Shown: positions 27,416-37,038, counted from the first letter of the stretch. The stretch: DNA of 44,692 nt from Verrucomicrobiota bacterium (GCA_003402705.1 QQNF01000029.1:1-44692), one strand, 5' to 3'. The notes: generated by a model not told the origin, from the letters alone. Numbers and translations: made by a program.

Positions 27416-27862
27416 CAACCACTACCAGCCGCCCTGTTTCGATGATTTCCCGTAGTACAACCCCACGCACCAAAGAGGCCTGTCTCTTTGTGCACATCCG
27501 CGCAGCACCGAAGGGTCCACCGCGAAGAGTTCCGTCCCATTACCCGCCCCGCTCGTCTCCAGAGGCCTGTCTTTTTGTGGACCGGCGCGCTTCTCCTCAG
27601 AAGCCTGTCTCTCTATGCGCCTTCCGAACCCGCCCCAAAAAGCCCCGCAGCCAGAACCCGCCCAGCGTGGCCCAAAGAGCCCTGTCCCATCACCTTCCCT
27701 CCCAGCACCCCCTCCGCGCCCGCCCCACTAACCCCGGCACCAACACCCTCTCCCACCCTCAGCATCATCTGCGCCCATCCCCAAAATCTGCGGTTCCCCC
27801 AACCTATCCCTCAAAAGCCCCCCCACCCCGCGACTTCGGATCTTGCCCTCTTCCCCTCTAAG
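27416..27862 (+). repeat. array of CCTGTC-type repeat modules, second block
   Basis: No gene seen. Begins with CAAAGAG-GCCTGT-CTCTTTG (about 27474-27493), a perfect 7-bp hairpin, followed by variants such as AGAGGCCTGTCTTTTTG, AGAAGCCTGTCTCTCT and AAAGAGCCCTGTCCC, and then the CATCTGCGCCCATCCCC/AATCTGCGGTTCCCCC segment shared with 25543-25605. It closes the right side of the accessory island. Confidence 0.75.
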
Positions 27863-27890
27863 ATCTCAAATCTCAAATCTCATATCTCAT
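27863..27890 (+). repeat. four heptamers (ATCTCAA x2, ATCTCAT x2)
   Basis: Tandem 7-bp units ending 13 bp before the ATG of the DUF1080 gene, related to TTCTCAC at 3163-3204 by phase and core TCTCA. Confidence 0.9.
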
Positions 27891-27903
27891 ATCCCCCCCT
27901 CCC

Positions 27904-28578
27904 ATGCTCACCCGCCTCATCCCCTTCCTCGCCCTCTCCCTCACCCTCTCCGCAGCCGAACCCGCCTTCGTGCCCCTTTTCCCCAAAGACGGCGTCCCCA
28001 CAGGCTGGGTCGTGCGCCACTGGGCCGACGTCAGCAAGCCCGCCGAAGGCGCTCCCTCATGGTCCGTCAAAGACGGCACCCTCACCAGCAGCGGCGACCG
28101 CGGCTGCTGGTTCATCTCCGAAAAGGAATTCTCCAACTTCGAACTCACCTACGAATTCAAACTCGGCCCGCGCGGCAACAGCGGCCTCGCCCTCCGCGCC
28201 CCGGCCTCCGGCGACCCAGCCTTCGACGGAATGGAGATGCAGATGGCCGACTTCCGCTACAACCCCAAAGCCCTCCCCTCCGAACTCACCGGCGGCATCT
28301 ACCGCGCCATTGCTCCCACCGAGCAACTCTACAAACCAACCGAGTGGAACAAAGTCCACCTCACCCTCAAAGGCTCACACCTCACCGTCGTCCTCAACGG
28401 CAAGACCATCCACGACACCGACCTCGCCACCCACTCCGAATCCGTCCTCCGTCACGACGGCAAACCCGCCCCCGCCGTCAAAGACCGCCCGCGCAAAGGT
28501 CGCATCGGCTTCCAGAACCTCAGCCGCGACGGAGGCCAGGTCGAAATCCGCAACGCCCAGATCAAGGCCGTAGACTGA
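27904..28578 (+). CDS. exported DUF1080 (3-keto-disaccharide hydrolase-type) protein
   Basis: 224 aa with a signal peptide (MLTRLIPFLALSLTLSAA). Seen: FVPLFPKDGVPTGW, WSVKDGTLTSSG, NFELTYEFKLGPRGNSGLALRAP and WNKVHLTLKGSHLTVVLNGK, the standard DUF1080 jelly-roll pattern. Family members bind or cleave carbohydrate derivatives; some are 3-keto-glucoside hydrolases. Base composition returns to the C-rich core pattern. The ATG follows the heptamer repeat. Convergent with glnS. Confidence 0.88.
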   Translation: MLTRLIPFLALSLTLSAAEPAFVPLFPKDGVPTGWVVRHWADVSKPAEGAPSWSVKDGTLTSSGDRGCWFISEKEFSNFELTYEFKLGPRGNSGLALRAPASGDPAFDGMEMQMADFRYNPKALPSELTGGIYRAIAPTEQLYKPTEWNKVHLTLKGSHLTVVLNGKTIHDTDLATHSESVLRHDGKPAPAVKDRPRKGRIGFQNLSRDGGQVEIRNAQIKAVD

Positions 28579-28610
28579 CTCTCAGCCCGGACCCTATCAC
28601 TCCGCCGCAC

Positions 28611-30302
28611 TCACTGCTTCGCCTGCACTTTCGCCCAGGTGTCCTTCAGCGTCACCGTCCGGTTGATCACCGGCGCGCCCGGCACCGAATGCTTCGTATC
28701 AATGCAGAAGTACCCCATCCGCTCGAACTGAAACCGCGCCCCCGGAGCCAGCCCTAGCACCACCGGCTCCGCTCGCGCCCCCTTCAGAATCTCCAGCGAA
28801 TCCGGATTGATGAACTCCCGGTAATCCCGCCCGTCCGGCACCGTCCCAGTGTCCTCCAGCGTGAACAACCGATCGTACAACCGCACCTCCACCGGCACCG
28901 CATCCGCCGCGTTCAGCCAGTGAATCACCGCCGATCCCTTCTTCGGCCCGGAATGCCGACTCGCCATGTCGCACGTGCACCGCAATTCCACCACCCGGCC
29001 CTCATCGTCCTTCACCACTTCATCACAGCGCACATTATACGCATAACGAAGCCGCACCTCACGCCCCGGCCCCAGCCGGAAATACTTCGGCGGCGGATTC
29101 TCCATGAAATCCTCCTGCTCGATCCACAACTCCCGCCCGAACCGCAGCGTCCGGCTCCCCGCCGCAGGATCCTCAGGATTGTTAGCCGCCTCGATCTCCT
29201 CAAGCTCCCCTTCAGGCCAGTTCGTCAGCACCACCTTCAATGGCCGCAGCACACCCATGAACCGCGGACACGTCTTGTTCAGATCCTCACGCACCGCATG
29301 CTCCAGCACCCCGACATCCGTCAGGCTGTTGTACTTCGTCACCCCGATCTTCCCGCAGAAACTCCGCAACCCCTGCGGCGAAAACCCACGCCGCCGCAGC
29401 CCCGAAATCGTCGGCATCCGCGGATCATCCCACCCGTCAACCAATCCACCCTCCACCAGTTCCAGCAGCTTCCGCTTGCTCATCACCGTGTACGTCAGAT
29501 TCAGCCGCGCAAACTCGATCTGCCGCGGATGACACGGCGCACTCACATTGCTGATCAGCCAGTCGTACAACGGCCGGTGCGCCTCGAACTCCAGCGTGCA
29601 GATGCTGTGCGTAATCCCCTCGATCGCATCGCTGTAACCGTGCGCCATGTCATACGTCGGATAAATGCACCACTTGTCCCCCGTCCGGTCGTGCGGCACT
29701 TTCTTGATCCGGTACAGCACCGGATCCCGCAAATTAATGTTAGACGACGCCATGTCGATCTTCGCACGCAGGGTCCGCGTCCCGTCAGGAAACTCCCCGA
29801 GCCGCATCCTCTCAAACAAATCCAGATTCTCCTCCACCGTCCGATCCCGGTACGGCGAATTCTCCCCAGCCGCCGTCAGCGTCCCCCGGCTCGCCCTCAT
29901 CTCCTCAGCCGTCAGATCGCACACATACGCCAGCCCCTTCCCGATCAGCTCCAGCGCCCACGCATGAATCTGATCAAAATAGTCCGACGCATGCCGCGGC
30001 TCACCCGCCCACGAAAACCCCAGCCACTGCACGTCCTCCTTGATGCTCTCCACGTACTCCATGTCCTCCTTCACAGGATTCGTGTCGTCAAACCTCAGAT
30101 TCGTGCAGCTCCCCGGAATCTCCTGACCAATCCCGAAGTTCAGACAGATGCTCTTCGCATGCCCGATGTGCAGATACCCGTTAGGCTCCGGCGGAAACCT
30201 CGTCACCACCCGCGGATGCCTCCCGCTCTCCACATCCGCACGCGCTATCTCGCGGATGAAATCCGTCGCTTCTCGTTCAGGTGCCTCGGGTGTAGTTGCC
30301 AT
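28611..30302 (-). CDS. glnS: glutaminyl-tRNA synthetase
   Basis: 563 aa, close to the E. coli length of 554. Seen: class I signature PPEPNGYLHIGHAKS with HIGH at 45-48, LRFDDTNP, the CTLEFE and RRPLYDW-type region (HRPLYDWLI), VMSKRKLLELV (KMSKS equivalent near 274-278), and the C-terminal anticodon-binding beta-barrels ending TWAKVQAKQ. It charges tRNA-Gln directly. The start at 30302 (MATTPEAPEREATDF) gives the normal N-terminus; the longer open frame upstream is a shadow of the divergent M42 gene. Confidence 0.97.
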   Translation of the reverse strand: MATTPEAPEREATDFIREIARADVESGRHPRVVTRFPPEPNGYLHIGHAKSICLNFGIGQEIPGSCTNLRFDDTNPVKEDMEYVESIKEDVQWLGFSWAGEPRHASDYFDQIHAWALELIGKGLAYVCDLTAEEMRASRGTLTAAGENSPYRDRTVEENLDLFERMRLGEFPDGTRTLRAKIDMASSNINLRDPVLYRIKKVPHDRTGDKWCIYPTYDMAHGYSDAIEGITHSICTLEFEAHRPLYDWLISNVSAPCHPRQIEFARLNLTYTVMSKRKLLELVEGGLVDGWDDPRMPTISGLRRRGFSPQGLRSFCGKIGVTKYNSLTDVGVLEHAVREDLNKTCPRFMGVLRPLKVVLTNWPEGELEEIEAANNPEDPAAGSRTLRFGRELWIEQEDFMENPPPKYFRLGPGREVRLRYAYNVRCDEVVKDDEGRVVELRCTCDMASRHSGPKKGSAVIHWLNAADAVPVEVRLYDRLFTLEDTGTVPDGRDYREFINPDSLEILKGARAEPVVLGLAPGARFQFERMGYFCIDTKHSVPGAPVINRTVTLKDTWAKVQAKQ

Positions 30303-30413
30303 AGCTTGCAGGGAAAACCTTCCCTTCCCGCACTTTGCCACCGCGGCAAAGGGAAATCGCCACCTCCCTCCCCCACAGGTGGACAAACCCCGCCCCACGT
30401 TGCATGAACCCCC

Positions 30414-31493
30414 ATGCGAAACGTTGCTCTCTCCCTCCTCAAGGACCTCACCGAAGCCCACAGCGTCCCCGGCTCGGAAGACGCCGTCCGCGCCATCTTC
30501 CGCCGCGAACTCGCATCCCACGGCACCATCCAGTGCGACCGCCTCGGCAGCATCGCCTGCGAACGCCCCGGCCCGCCCGACTCCCCTCGCGTCCTCGTCG
30601 CCGGCCATTGCGACGAAGTCGGCTTCGCCGTCCAGCAGATCACCCCACGCGGCTTCCTCAAACTCACCGCCCTCGGCGGCTGGTGGACCCACACGCTCGT
30701 CTCCCAGCGTGTCCGCATCCTCACCCGCTCCCAGCGCGAAATCCTCGGCGTCATCAGCTCCACCCCGCCACACTTCCTCTCCGACTCCCAGCGCGACAAA
30801 CTCATGTCCCTCGACCAGCTCTTCGTCGATATCGGTGCCTCCAGCCGCGAAGAAGCCAACTCATGGGGCGTCCAACTCGGCGACCCCGTCGCCCCCGACA
30901 GCGCCTTCACCCCCATGGCCCACCCAGACCTCTTCCTCGCCAAAGCCTTCGACAACCGCGCCGGCATGGCCGCCACCATCCAATCCATGCAGGCCCTCGC
31001 CTCCACACCCCTCCCCTGCACCCTCATCGCCGCAGGCTCCGTCCAGGAAGAAGTCGGCTGCCGCGGAGCCCAAACTCTCGGAGCCCTCACCAACCCAGAC
31101 GTCGCCCTCGTCATGGAAGGCACCCCAGCCGACGACACCCCAGGCATGGACCTCTCCGAATCCCAGGGCCGTCTCGGCTCCGGCGTCCAGATCCGCGTCA
31201 TGGACCCCTCAGCCATCATGAACCGCCGCCTCGTCGACTTCGTCACCGCCACCGCCACAGCCGCAGGCATCCCCCACCAGGTCGCCGTCCGCAAAAGCGG
31301 CGGCACCGACGCCAAAAGCCTCCAGTTCTCAGGCACCGGCGTCCCCTGCGTCGTCCTCGGCACCCCCGCTCGCTACATCCATAGCCACAATTCCCTCATC
31401 CACATCGACGACTACCTCAGCGCCGTCCGCCTCGTCACCGAAGTCGTCCGCCGCCTCGACACCCCCACCGTCGCCTCCTTCACCGCATGGTGA
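30414..31493 (+). CDS. M42-family metallopeptidase
   Basis: 359 aa, usual length. Seen: metal-ligand His65 in AGHCDEVGF, bridging Asp in AKAFDNRAG (about 178), the catalytic Glu pair in QEEVGCRGA (about 211), a Glu/Asp region VMEGTPADD and the last His in IHSHNSL (about 322). The M42 family includes cytoplasmic tetrahedral aminopeptidases; some are annotated as endoglucanases. Divergent from glnS (111 bp between starts) and convergent with the MoxR gene (9 bp between stops). Confidence 0.92.
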   Translation: MRNVALSLLKDLTEAHSVPGSEDAVRAIFRRELASHGTIQCDRLGSIACERPGPPDSPRVLVAGHCDEVGFAVQQITPRGFLKLTALGGWWTHTLVSQRVRILTRSQREILGVISSTPPHFLSDSQRDKLMSLDQLFVDIGASSREEANSWGVQLGDPVAPDSAFTPMAHPDLFLAKAFDNRAGMAATIQSMQALASTPLPCTLIAAGSVQEEVGCRGAQTLGALTNPDVALVMEGTPADDTPGMDLSESQGRLGSGVQIRVMDPSAIMNRRLVDFVTATATAAGIPHQVAVRKSGGTDAKSLQFSGTGVPCVVLGTPARYIHSHNSLIHIDDYLSAVRLVTEVVRRLDTPTVASFTAW

Positions 31494-31502
31494 TCCCTCC
31501 CC

Positions 31503-32492
31503 TCACGGCACCGCAATCCGCTCCAGCAGCCGCTCAATAATCTGCTCGCTCGTCACCCCTTCCGCTTCCGCTTCATACGTCAGCAGAATCCGGTGACGCA
31601 GCACATCCATCGCCAGATCCTTCACATCCTGCGGCGTCACATACGCCCGGCCATCCAGAAACGCCCGCGCCCGCGCCGCCAGCGCCAGATTGATCGTCCC
31701 CCGCGGACTCGCCCCGCAACGGATCAGGTTCTTCATGTCCGGCAGCAACTCCCCGGGATAACGGCTCGTGTGGATGATCTCCACAATGTAATCCCGCACC
31801 GCATCCGAGATCAGAATATCATTCACTAACGCCCGCGCCTCCGTCACCCGCTCCGCATCAATCACCTGCTGCGTGTCCGTCTTCGGCGCATTCGTGCTCA
31901 TCAGATCCAGAATCCGCCGCTCCTCGTCCTTCGTCGGATAATCCACCCTCACCTTCAGCAGAAACCGGTCCAGCTGCGCCTCAGGCAATTGATAGGTCCC
32001 TTCCTGATCAATCGGATTCTGCGTCGCCATCACCATGAACGGATCCGGCAGCTTGTACGTCGTCTCCCCGATCGTCACCTGCCGCTCCTGCATCGCCTCG
32101 AGCAGCGCACTCTGCACCTTCGCCGGCGACCGGTTGATTTCATCCGCCAGAATCAGATTCGCAAAAATCGGCCCCAGCTTCGGCTTAAACTGCCCATCCC
32201 CCGGACTGTAAATCAGCGTCCCCAGCAGATCCGCAGGCAGCAAGTCCGGCGTGAACTGAAACCGCTTGAAACTCACACTCATCGTCCCCGCCAGCGCCTT
32301 CACCGTCAGCGTCTTCGCCAACCCCGGCACCCCCTCCAGCAGAATGTGCCCCTTCGTCAGCAGCGCCACAAACATCCGGTCCACAAGCTCCTCCTGACCC
32401 ACCAGCACGCGGTGCAATTCATCGCGCACGAGCGGCACCCATGCGGATTTCTCGGCGATGCGGTCCTTGAGAGCGTCAGTTTCGGAAGACAT
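31503..32492 (-). CDS. MoxR-family AAA+ ATPase
   Basis: 329 aa. Seen: Walker A GVPGLAKT (54-61), Walker B LILADEINR (about 107-115), the MoxR signature SALLEAMQERQVTIG, sensor-type ATQNPIDQEGTYQLPEAQLDRF and C-terminal lid helices. MoxR proteins act as chaperone-like remodellers, often with a VWA/DUF58 partner, which is absent here. It is the last gene of the run that starts with the WXG100-like genes, 55 bp after the exported 174-aa protein; it may serve that system or be a separate unit. Confidence 0.94.
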   Translation of the reverse strand: MSSETDALKDRIAEKSAWVPLVRDELHRVLVGQEELVDRMFVALLTKGHILLEGVPGLAKTLTVKALAGTMSVSFKRFQFTPDLLPADLLGTLIYSPGDGQFKPKLGPIFANLILADEINRSPAKVQSALLEAMQERQVTIGETTYKLPDPFMVMATQNPIDQEGTYQLPEAQLDRFLLKVRVDYPTKDEERRILDLMSTNAPKTDTQQVIDAERVTEARALVNDILISDAVRDYIVEIIHTSRYPGELLPDMKNLIRCGASPRGTINLALAARARAFLDGRAYVTPQDVKDLAMDVLRHRILLTYEAEAEGVTSEQIIERLLERIAVP

Positions 32493-32547
32493 ATGGGCTG
32501 CGAGATTAGGAGAGAACCACGGAAACGCAACGCGTGATCCAATCAGC

Positions 32548-33072
32548 CTACTTGCTCTTCTCCGTCCGCGTCACCGTCCCGCTCATCAGCCCGCCGTGAT
32601 CCCCCCCGGACCACGTCCCCGCATACGCCCCGGCATGAATCAGCACCCGCGCCGTGTACTTCCCTCCCCCCGGCACCCCCACGTCATCCACCGTGATCAC
32701 CGGCGTGTCCCCCGCCCACTTCACCAGCACCGGAAACGGCATCGTGAAATCCTTCCCCCCATACCGCACCCGCGCCGTGATGATCCACGCCTCCCCTCCC
32801 GTCAGCTTCGACACACTCAATATCGTGTACTTGTCCTCCTTCTCCTCCCCAGCCTTCCCTTCCACCACCACCGAAAACTTCCCCGTCAGCGTCGCCCCAC
32901 TCAGGGTCTCCACAAACCGCTCCTCCAACTGCTCCTGCGTCAACTCCACGTTCTTCTCCTCCTTCTCTGGCTTCTTCACCCCCTCCGCAGGCTCCTCCTC
33001 CGCCGTCAGCGGCCACACCGCCACCATCGCCACCATCGCAGTCATCAATCGGATCAGGTTGTTCGTCTTCAT
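32548..33072 (-). CDS. exported protein of unknown function
   Basis: 174 aa with signal peptide (MKTNNLIRLMTAMVAMVAVWPLTA), then an acidic/Lys-rich linker and a beta-rich domain with GKFSVVVEGK, KLTGGEAWII, WAGDTPVITVDDV and HAGAYAGTWSGGDHGG. The WAGDTPVI and YAGTW motifs are familiar from a group of PVC/planctomycetal secreted proteins of unknown role. It begins 20 bp after the FtsK-type ATPase gene and ends 55 bp before MoxR, all on the minus strand. Confidence 0.78.
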   Translation of the reverse strand: MKTNNLIRLMTAMVAMVAVWPLTAEEEPAEGVKKPEKEEKNVELTQEQLEERFVETLSGATLTGKFSVVVEGKAGEEKEDKYTILSVSKLTGGEAWIITARVRYGGKDFTMPFPVLVKWAGDTPVITVDDVGVPGGGKYTARVLIHAGAYAGTWSGGDHGGLMSGTVTRTEKSK

Positions 33073-33092
33073 CGCTTTGCTTCAGTTGAATC

Positions 33093-36000
33093 TCACAAAT
33101 TCCGCCCCGCCAGCGCCGCACCAGCCTCGCTGATCCATCCCTCCGGCGGCATCGCATAAGGCCGGAATGTCTCCAGCGTCCCCGCCTGCTCATTGTAAAG
33201 CAGCGCCCGGTACAATCCCAGATCCTGCGCCGCCGGCGAATCAATCATCCGCGCCGAATCATTCGCACTCATCTGGAAAATAATCCGCATCTCAAACTCC
33301 GCCATCGCCTTCCGGTTCAGATAACGCCCCGCATTGTTCGCCGTGTCGATCGACACCACAAGGTGCATCCCCAGACTGCTCCCCTCCGTCACAAGGTTCG
33401 TGAACTGCGCCGCAGGATCCCCCGCACTGTCCCCGCTCCCGCCAAACGAGAAATCATCCTCGCTCCGCAGCTTCTTGAACCGCTGCAACCCATGCACAAA
33501 CACAAACACCGGCCCAGCACCCGTCTCCCCGCCGCTCCGCGCATTCAATTCCTCCACTAACTCCCCAAGGATCACCCCCGACTCCGGCCCGCGCCCCACC
33601 GTCACCCCCGGCACCGCCGCCAGAATCCGCTCAATATACGTCTCCTCCACCGTCCCCGCCCCAGCCTGATGCAGCAGCACCATCCGCACCCCGCCCGCAG
33701 GATACTGCGCCGCCAGCGCCACCATCGACATTCCCATCATCACCAATGCCGCCTCTTCACGCTGCCCAACCATCAGCAAATGATTCCCGCTCTGCCGCTG
33801 GAACACCGCCTCCGTCGGACCCTTGATCGCATTCGGCGCTCCAAACCAGCACCTCGGCGCAGCCGGCGCTTCCCGCCGCGGCGCACTCAGCAACCCGCTC
33901 AACAACGGATTCTCCGCCGCATCCGCTGGCGCATTCCCCTCAAACACAATCGGCGACGACGGCACGCCGTACTTCTCCACCGCCATCCGCCTAACCTCAT
34001 GCAGCAGCGCTTCCCGCTCCTGATCCGGCAGCCACACCACCTGGAACGGGCTGTTCCCCTCCACCGCTCCCGCCGCATCATTGTAAATCCCTTCCCCAGG
34101 CCGCGTCAGCAGTCGCGGCGCAGGATTGTTGTCGTCCATGATCAGATAGGCGTCCGCCTCATTGCACTGCAACGCCACCCGGATCGCCATCTGCCCTAAC
34201 GTCGCCCGCGCCAGCGTGTACGCCCCGCCCAGGGTCTGCGACCCCAGCAGCACGTGAATCCCGAACGCCCGGCCCTGTCTCACAATCCGGTCGAACAGCA
34301 CCGACGCCCCCTGCGCAATGCTGTCATCCTCCACAAAGAATTCCTGAAACTCGTCAATGATCAGCAGCGACCGCGGCATCGGCTCCTCACCTCCCACCCG
34401 CTTGTACCCCGCCACATCCTGCACCCCCATCCGCCGGAACAAATCCCCGCGCCGCCTCAATTCCTCATCCACCCGCTGCAGCACACTCAACCCGAACTCA
34501 CGGTCCGACTCGATCGCAATCACCTTCGCATGCGGCAGCCTCGCGTCCGCATAACACTTGAACTCCACCCCCTTCTTGAAGTCGATCAGATAAAACTCCA
34601 CTTCGTCAGGACTGCACGTCAGCGCCAGATTCGTGATGATCACGTGGAACAGGGTCGACTTCCCGGACCCCGTCTTACCCGCAAACAACGCATGCTGCCG
34701 CGTCCCCTTCCCGATCGCCAGATACTGCAGCTTCGTCGCCCCAGTCCGCCCGATCGCCACCCGCAACTCACTCGCCGTCTCCCCCTTCCACCGCTCCTCT
34801 GGCGCAGGCGAAATCACCCGGAACGGCACTTCAATCCGGTTCGAATCAATACTGCTCTTCCCGATCCGGTGCACTAACTGCACCGCCAGATCCGCCGGCG
34901 GCGGAGGATCCAGCCGCACCACCGCTCCAGCCGCCGCCAGCTCGGCATCCACCGTCAGCACGCCGCGCGCATTCCGGCTCAGACAGACACTCGCCGCCCT
35001 CAGCTCATCCGCCACAAATCCCTCAGGCACCGACTGCCTCGTGTCATGATGAATCAGCGTGAACACCCCGCACCGCGGCCCGCTCACCGCAATGCTCTGC
35101 AACCGCTGCACCGCCGTCTCGCTGAACCCCGCCGGAAAATCCGCCACCACCAGAAAATGATACTTCTCCGCCGTCGTCCCTGCCTCCGCATTGTACTCCG
35201 TAATCGTCGCGTACTCGTTCCGCAGATACATCTGAATCACTTTCTCAATGTGATCATTCAACTCCGATAACCGCTCCTCGATCTGCTCCCGCTGCGTCCA
35301 GATCCGCCGGTTGATCAAGGTCGGCTCGTAATCCCCAAGATGCATCAATCCCGCAAAACTCTGCCCCAGTCCCACCGGATCCAGAATCGTCAGCGCCAGC
35401 TTCCCAGGCGGCGTCAGCGACAGCAACCGCAGCAGCACGTTGTTGAAAACATCCATCGGCGCTCCCGCACACGTCTCCGCCGTCTCCATCAGCAGCGACC
35501 CCCGCCCCGGAAACGCCAGCGCCAAAGGCACCTCTACCGCCATCGGCCCAGGCACCACCAGCACCTGCGGCACCGCACCAGGCACCGCATTCAAATCCAG
35601 CGACACCGACCCGAACGCCGCCGCCGCCGGAAACTTCCGCGGCGGACTCCACGACCCAGGATCCACCAGCACCCACGGCTCCGGATGCAGCGCCGGATCA
35701 CCCACCAGATTCCCTAACTCCCCACTCAGCGGCCCCATCACCCCATCCCATTCCCGGCGAAACACCGCCCACGCCGCCGCCGCCGCCGCATCCTCCACCG
35801 CCAGCGCCGCCGCCGCCGCCGACCTAACCACCTCCAGCTCCGGCCCCGCCGCCCGCTCAATCGCCGCATTCTCCTCGTCCCGCTGCCCCTGCAGCACCTG
35901 CGTCCGCGCATTGAAAATGTCCTCAATCCGCGCCGATATCCGCGACGTCTGCTCCTCAATCTTCCGGCTCAACCGCTCCCGCTCAGTCGTCTCCACCGTG

Positions 36001-36833
36001 TCAATCACCGCCCACTTCTCCTGCACTTCCGTCAGCACCCCCTGCAATTCCTCCGCCGCCTCACGCTTCGCCACCTCACATCGCCCCACCACCGCCTCAC
36101 CACACGCCCGGTGACAAGCCTGCGCCCGCGCCAGCGCCACCGCCGCTTCCTGCCCAGCCACCTCCGACTGCTTGTACGCATCCCCTTTGAACATCCGCCC
36201 AGCCAGCGGCACCGCCTTGAATACCCCGGACACCCCCGTCGCCGCCGCCGCTCCCAGCGCCCGCTCCGCCTCACCAGCCGCCCTCGCCGTCTCCTCGAAC
36301 AACGCCTCCGGCCCCATCCCCTCAGGCACCGCCACCACCGGCAGCACCTTCACAAACCCACGCACCGCCGCCGCCAGCACCCCTAGCGCCTTCGCCTGCT
36401 CCGCTAGGCTCTCCTCCGCACGCATCCGCTCACCCACCGCCCTCTCCACCGCCGCATCATGATCCCGCTGCGCCCGCCGCTTCCTCATCTGCAATCCCCC
36501 TAGCCGATTCTCCCGCGCATGCCGCGCCAGCGCCGGCAGCTTCCGCTGCATCTGCGTCGCCGCACGCGCCAGCCTCGACCGCCGCCGCTCATACAATCCC
36601 GTAATCCTCGCCTCCGCCGCCTCAAACCTCCGGTTCGCCAGCTCCCGCCGATGCTCCACCTTCGCCTCCGCAGCCTTCACCGCATCCCTCCCGTTCCGGT
36701 CCACTCCCCCTCGCTTCGCCCGCAGATCCTTCACAAACGCAGCCTCTCGCTCCGTCCAGTTCTTCGCCGCAGCAAGCCACGCATTCAGCAGGCCAATCGC
36801 CCGCCCCGCTCCAGGTTCAGTCAGTTTACTCAC
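33093..36833 (-). CDS. FtsK/SpoIIIE-type ATPase with EccC-like layout
   Basis: 1246 aa. Residues 1-380 are long charged helices and coiled coil without a clear membrane segment. Three FtsK-like regions follow: about 440-650, with GRGSLLMET where a P-loop would be; about 690-960, intact, with Walker A GKTGSGKST (719-727), LIDFKKGVEF and Walker B LLIIDEFQEF (822-831); and about 1000-1230, with MVGQREEAAL instead of a P-loop. A three-ATPase chain with one active domain recalls EccC of ESX/type VII secretion, except that the N-terminal membrane helices are not seen. The GTG start overlaps the stop of the 70-aa gene by 8 bp. Function inferred: motor for export or handling of the W-x-G/D proteins encoded upstream. 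Confidence 0.85.
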   Translation of the reverse strand: MSKLTEPGAGRAIGLLNAWLAAAKNWTEREAAFVKDLRAKRGGVDRNGRDAVKAAEAKVEHRRELANRRFEAAEARITGLYERRRSRLARAATQMQRKLPALARHARENRLGGLQMRKRRAQRDHDAAVERAVGERMRAEESLAEQAKALGVLAAAVRGFVKVLPVVAVPEGMGPEALFEETARAAGEAERALGAAAATGVSGVFKAVPLAGRMFKGDAYKQSEVAGQEAAVALARAQACHRACGEAVVGRCEVAKREAAEELQGVLTEVQEKWAVIDTVETTERERLSRKIEEQTSRISARIEDIFNARTQVLQGQRDEENAAIERAAGPELEVVRSAAAAALAVEDAAAAAAWAVFRREWDGVMGPLSGELGNLVGDPALHPEPWVLVDPGSWSPPRKFPAAAAFGSVSLDLNAVPGAVPQVLVVPGPMAVEVPLALAFPGRGSLLMETAETCAGAPMDVFNNVLLRLLSLTPPGKLALTILDPVGLGQSFAGLMHLGDYEPTLINRRIWTQREQIEERLSELNDHIEKVIQMYLRNEYATITEYNAEAGTTAEKYHFLVVADFPAGFSETAVQRLQSIAVSGPRCGVFTLIHHDTRQSVPEGFVADELRAASVCLSRNARGVLTVDAELAAAGAVVRLDPPPPADLAVQLVHRIGKSSIDSNRIEVPFRVISPAPEERWKGETASELRVAIGRTGATKLQYLAIGKGTRQHALFAGKTGSGKSTLFHVIITNLALTCSPDEVEFYLIDFKKGVEFKCYADARLPHAKVIAIESDREFGLSVLQRVDEELRRRGDLFRRMGVQDVAGYKRVGGEEPMPRSLLIIDEFQEFFVEDDSIAQGASVLFDRIVRQGRAFGIHVLLGSQTLGGAYTLARATLGQMAIRVALQCNEADAYLIMDDNNPAPRLLTRPGEGIYNDAAGAVEGNSPFQVVWLPDQEREALLHEVRRMAVEKYGVPSSPIVFEGNAPADAAENPLLSGLLSAPRREAPAAPRCWFGAPNAIKGPTEAVFQRQSGNHLLMVGQREEAALVMMGMSMVALAAQYPAGGVRMVLLHQAGAGTVEETYIERILAAVPGVTVGRGPESGVILGELVEELNARSGGETGAGPVFVFVHGLQRFKKLRSEDDFSFGGSGDSAGDPAAQFTNLVTEGSSLGMHLVVSIDTANNAGRYLNRKAMAEFEMRIIFQMSANDSARMIDSPAAQDLGLYRALLYNEQAGTLETFRPYAMPPEGWISEAGAALAGRNL

Positions 36834-37038
36834 AGTCGGCTTTCAGTTTGCGCAGCAGAATGTCGATGTCCTCGATCACCGGCCGCGCCTGGTTCACTAT
36901 CGTCGGAAGCGGCTCCAGAAAATCATGCTCGAATTCCCTGGCCTTCACGTCATTCCACGACGCCCGGCACTGCTGCCACTCCACAAGAATGTCTTTCAAT
37001 GCCTGCTCCAGCATCGCCCCGCTCGCCCGCGCACTCAT
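36826..37038 (-). CDS. WXG100-like small helical protein (W-N-D)
   Basis: 70 aa, almost all helical. A W-N-D at 28-30 lies between two predicted helices (LEQALKDILVEWQQCRAS, and then KAREFEHDFLEPLPTIVNQ), matching the helix-WxG-helix hairpin of WXG100 proteins with Asp in place of Gly. It overlaps the previous gene by ATGA (37035-37038) and the ATPase gene by 8 bp, so all three are translationally coupled. The identification rests on pattern and context, not on strong sequence similarity. Confidence 0.65.
   Translation of the reverse strand: MSARASGAMLEQALKDILVEWQQCRASWNDVKAREFEHDFLEPLPTIVNQARPVIEDIDILLRKLKADCE

Noticed and set aside
27416..27473. A fourth attC site after the zinc-ribbon gene
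   Set aside because: Only a weak GACAAC start is visible; no matching stem or GTTRRRY core before the repeat modules begin.
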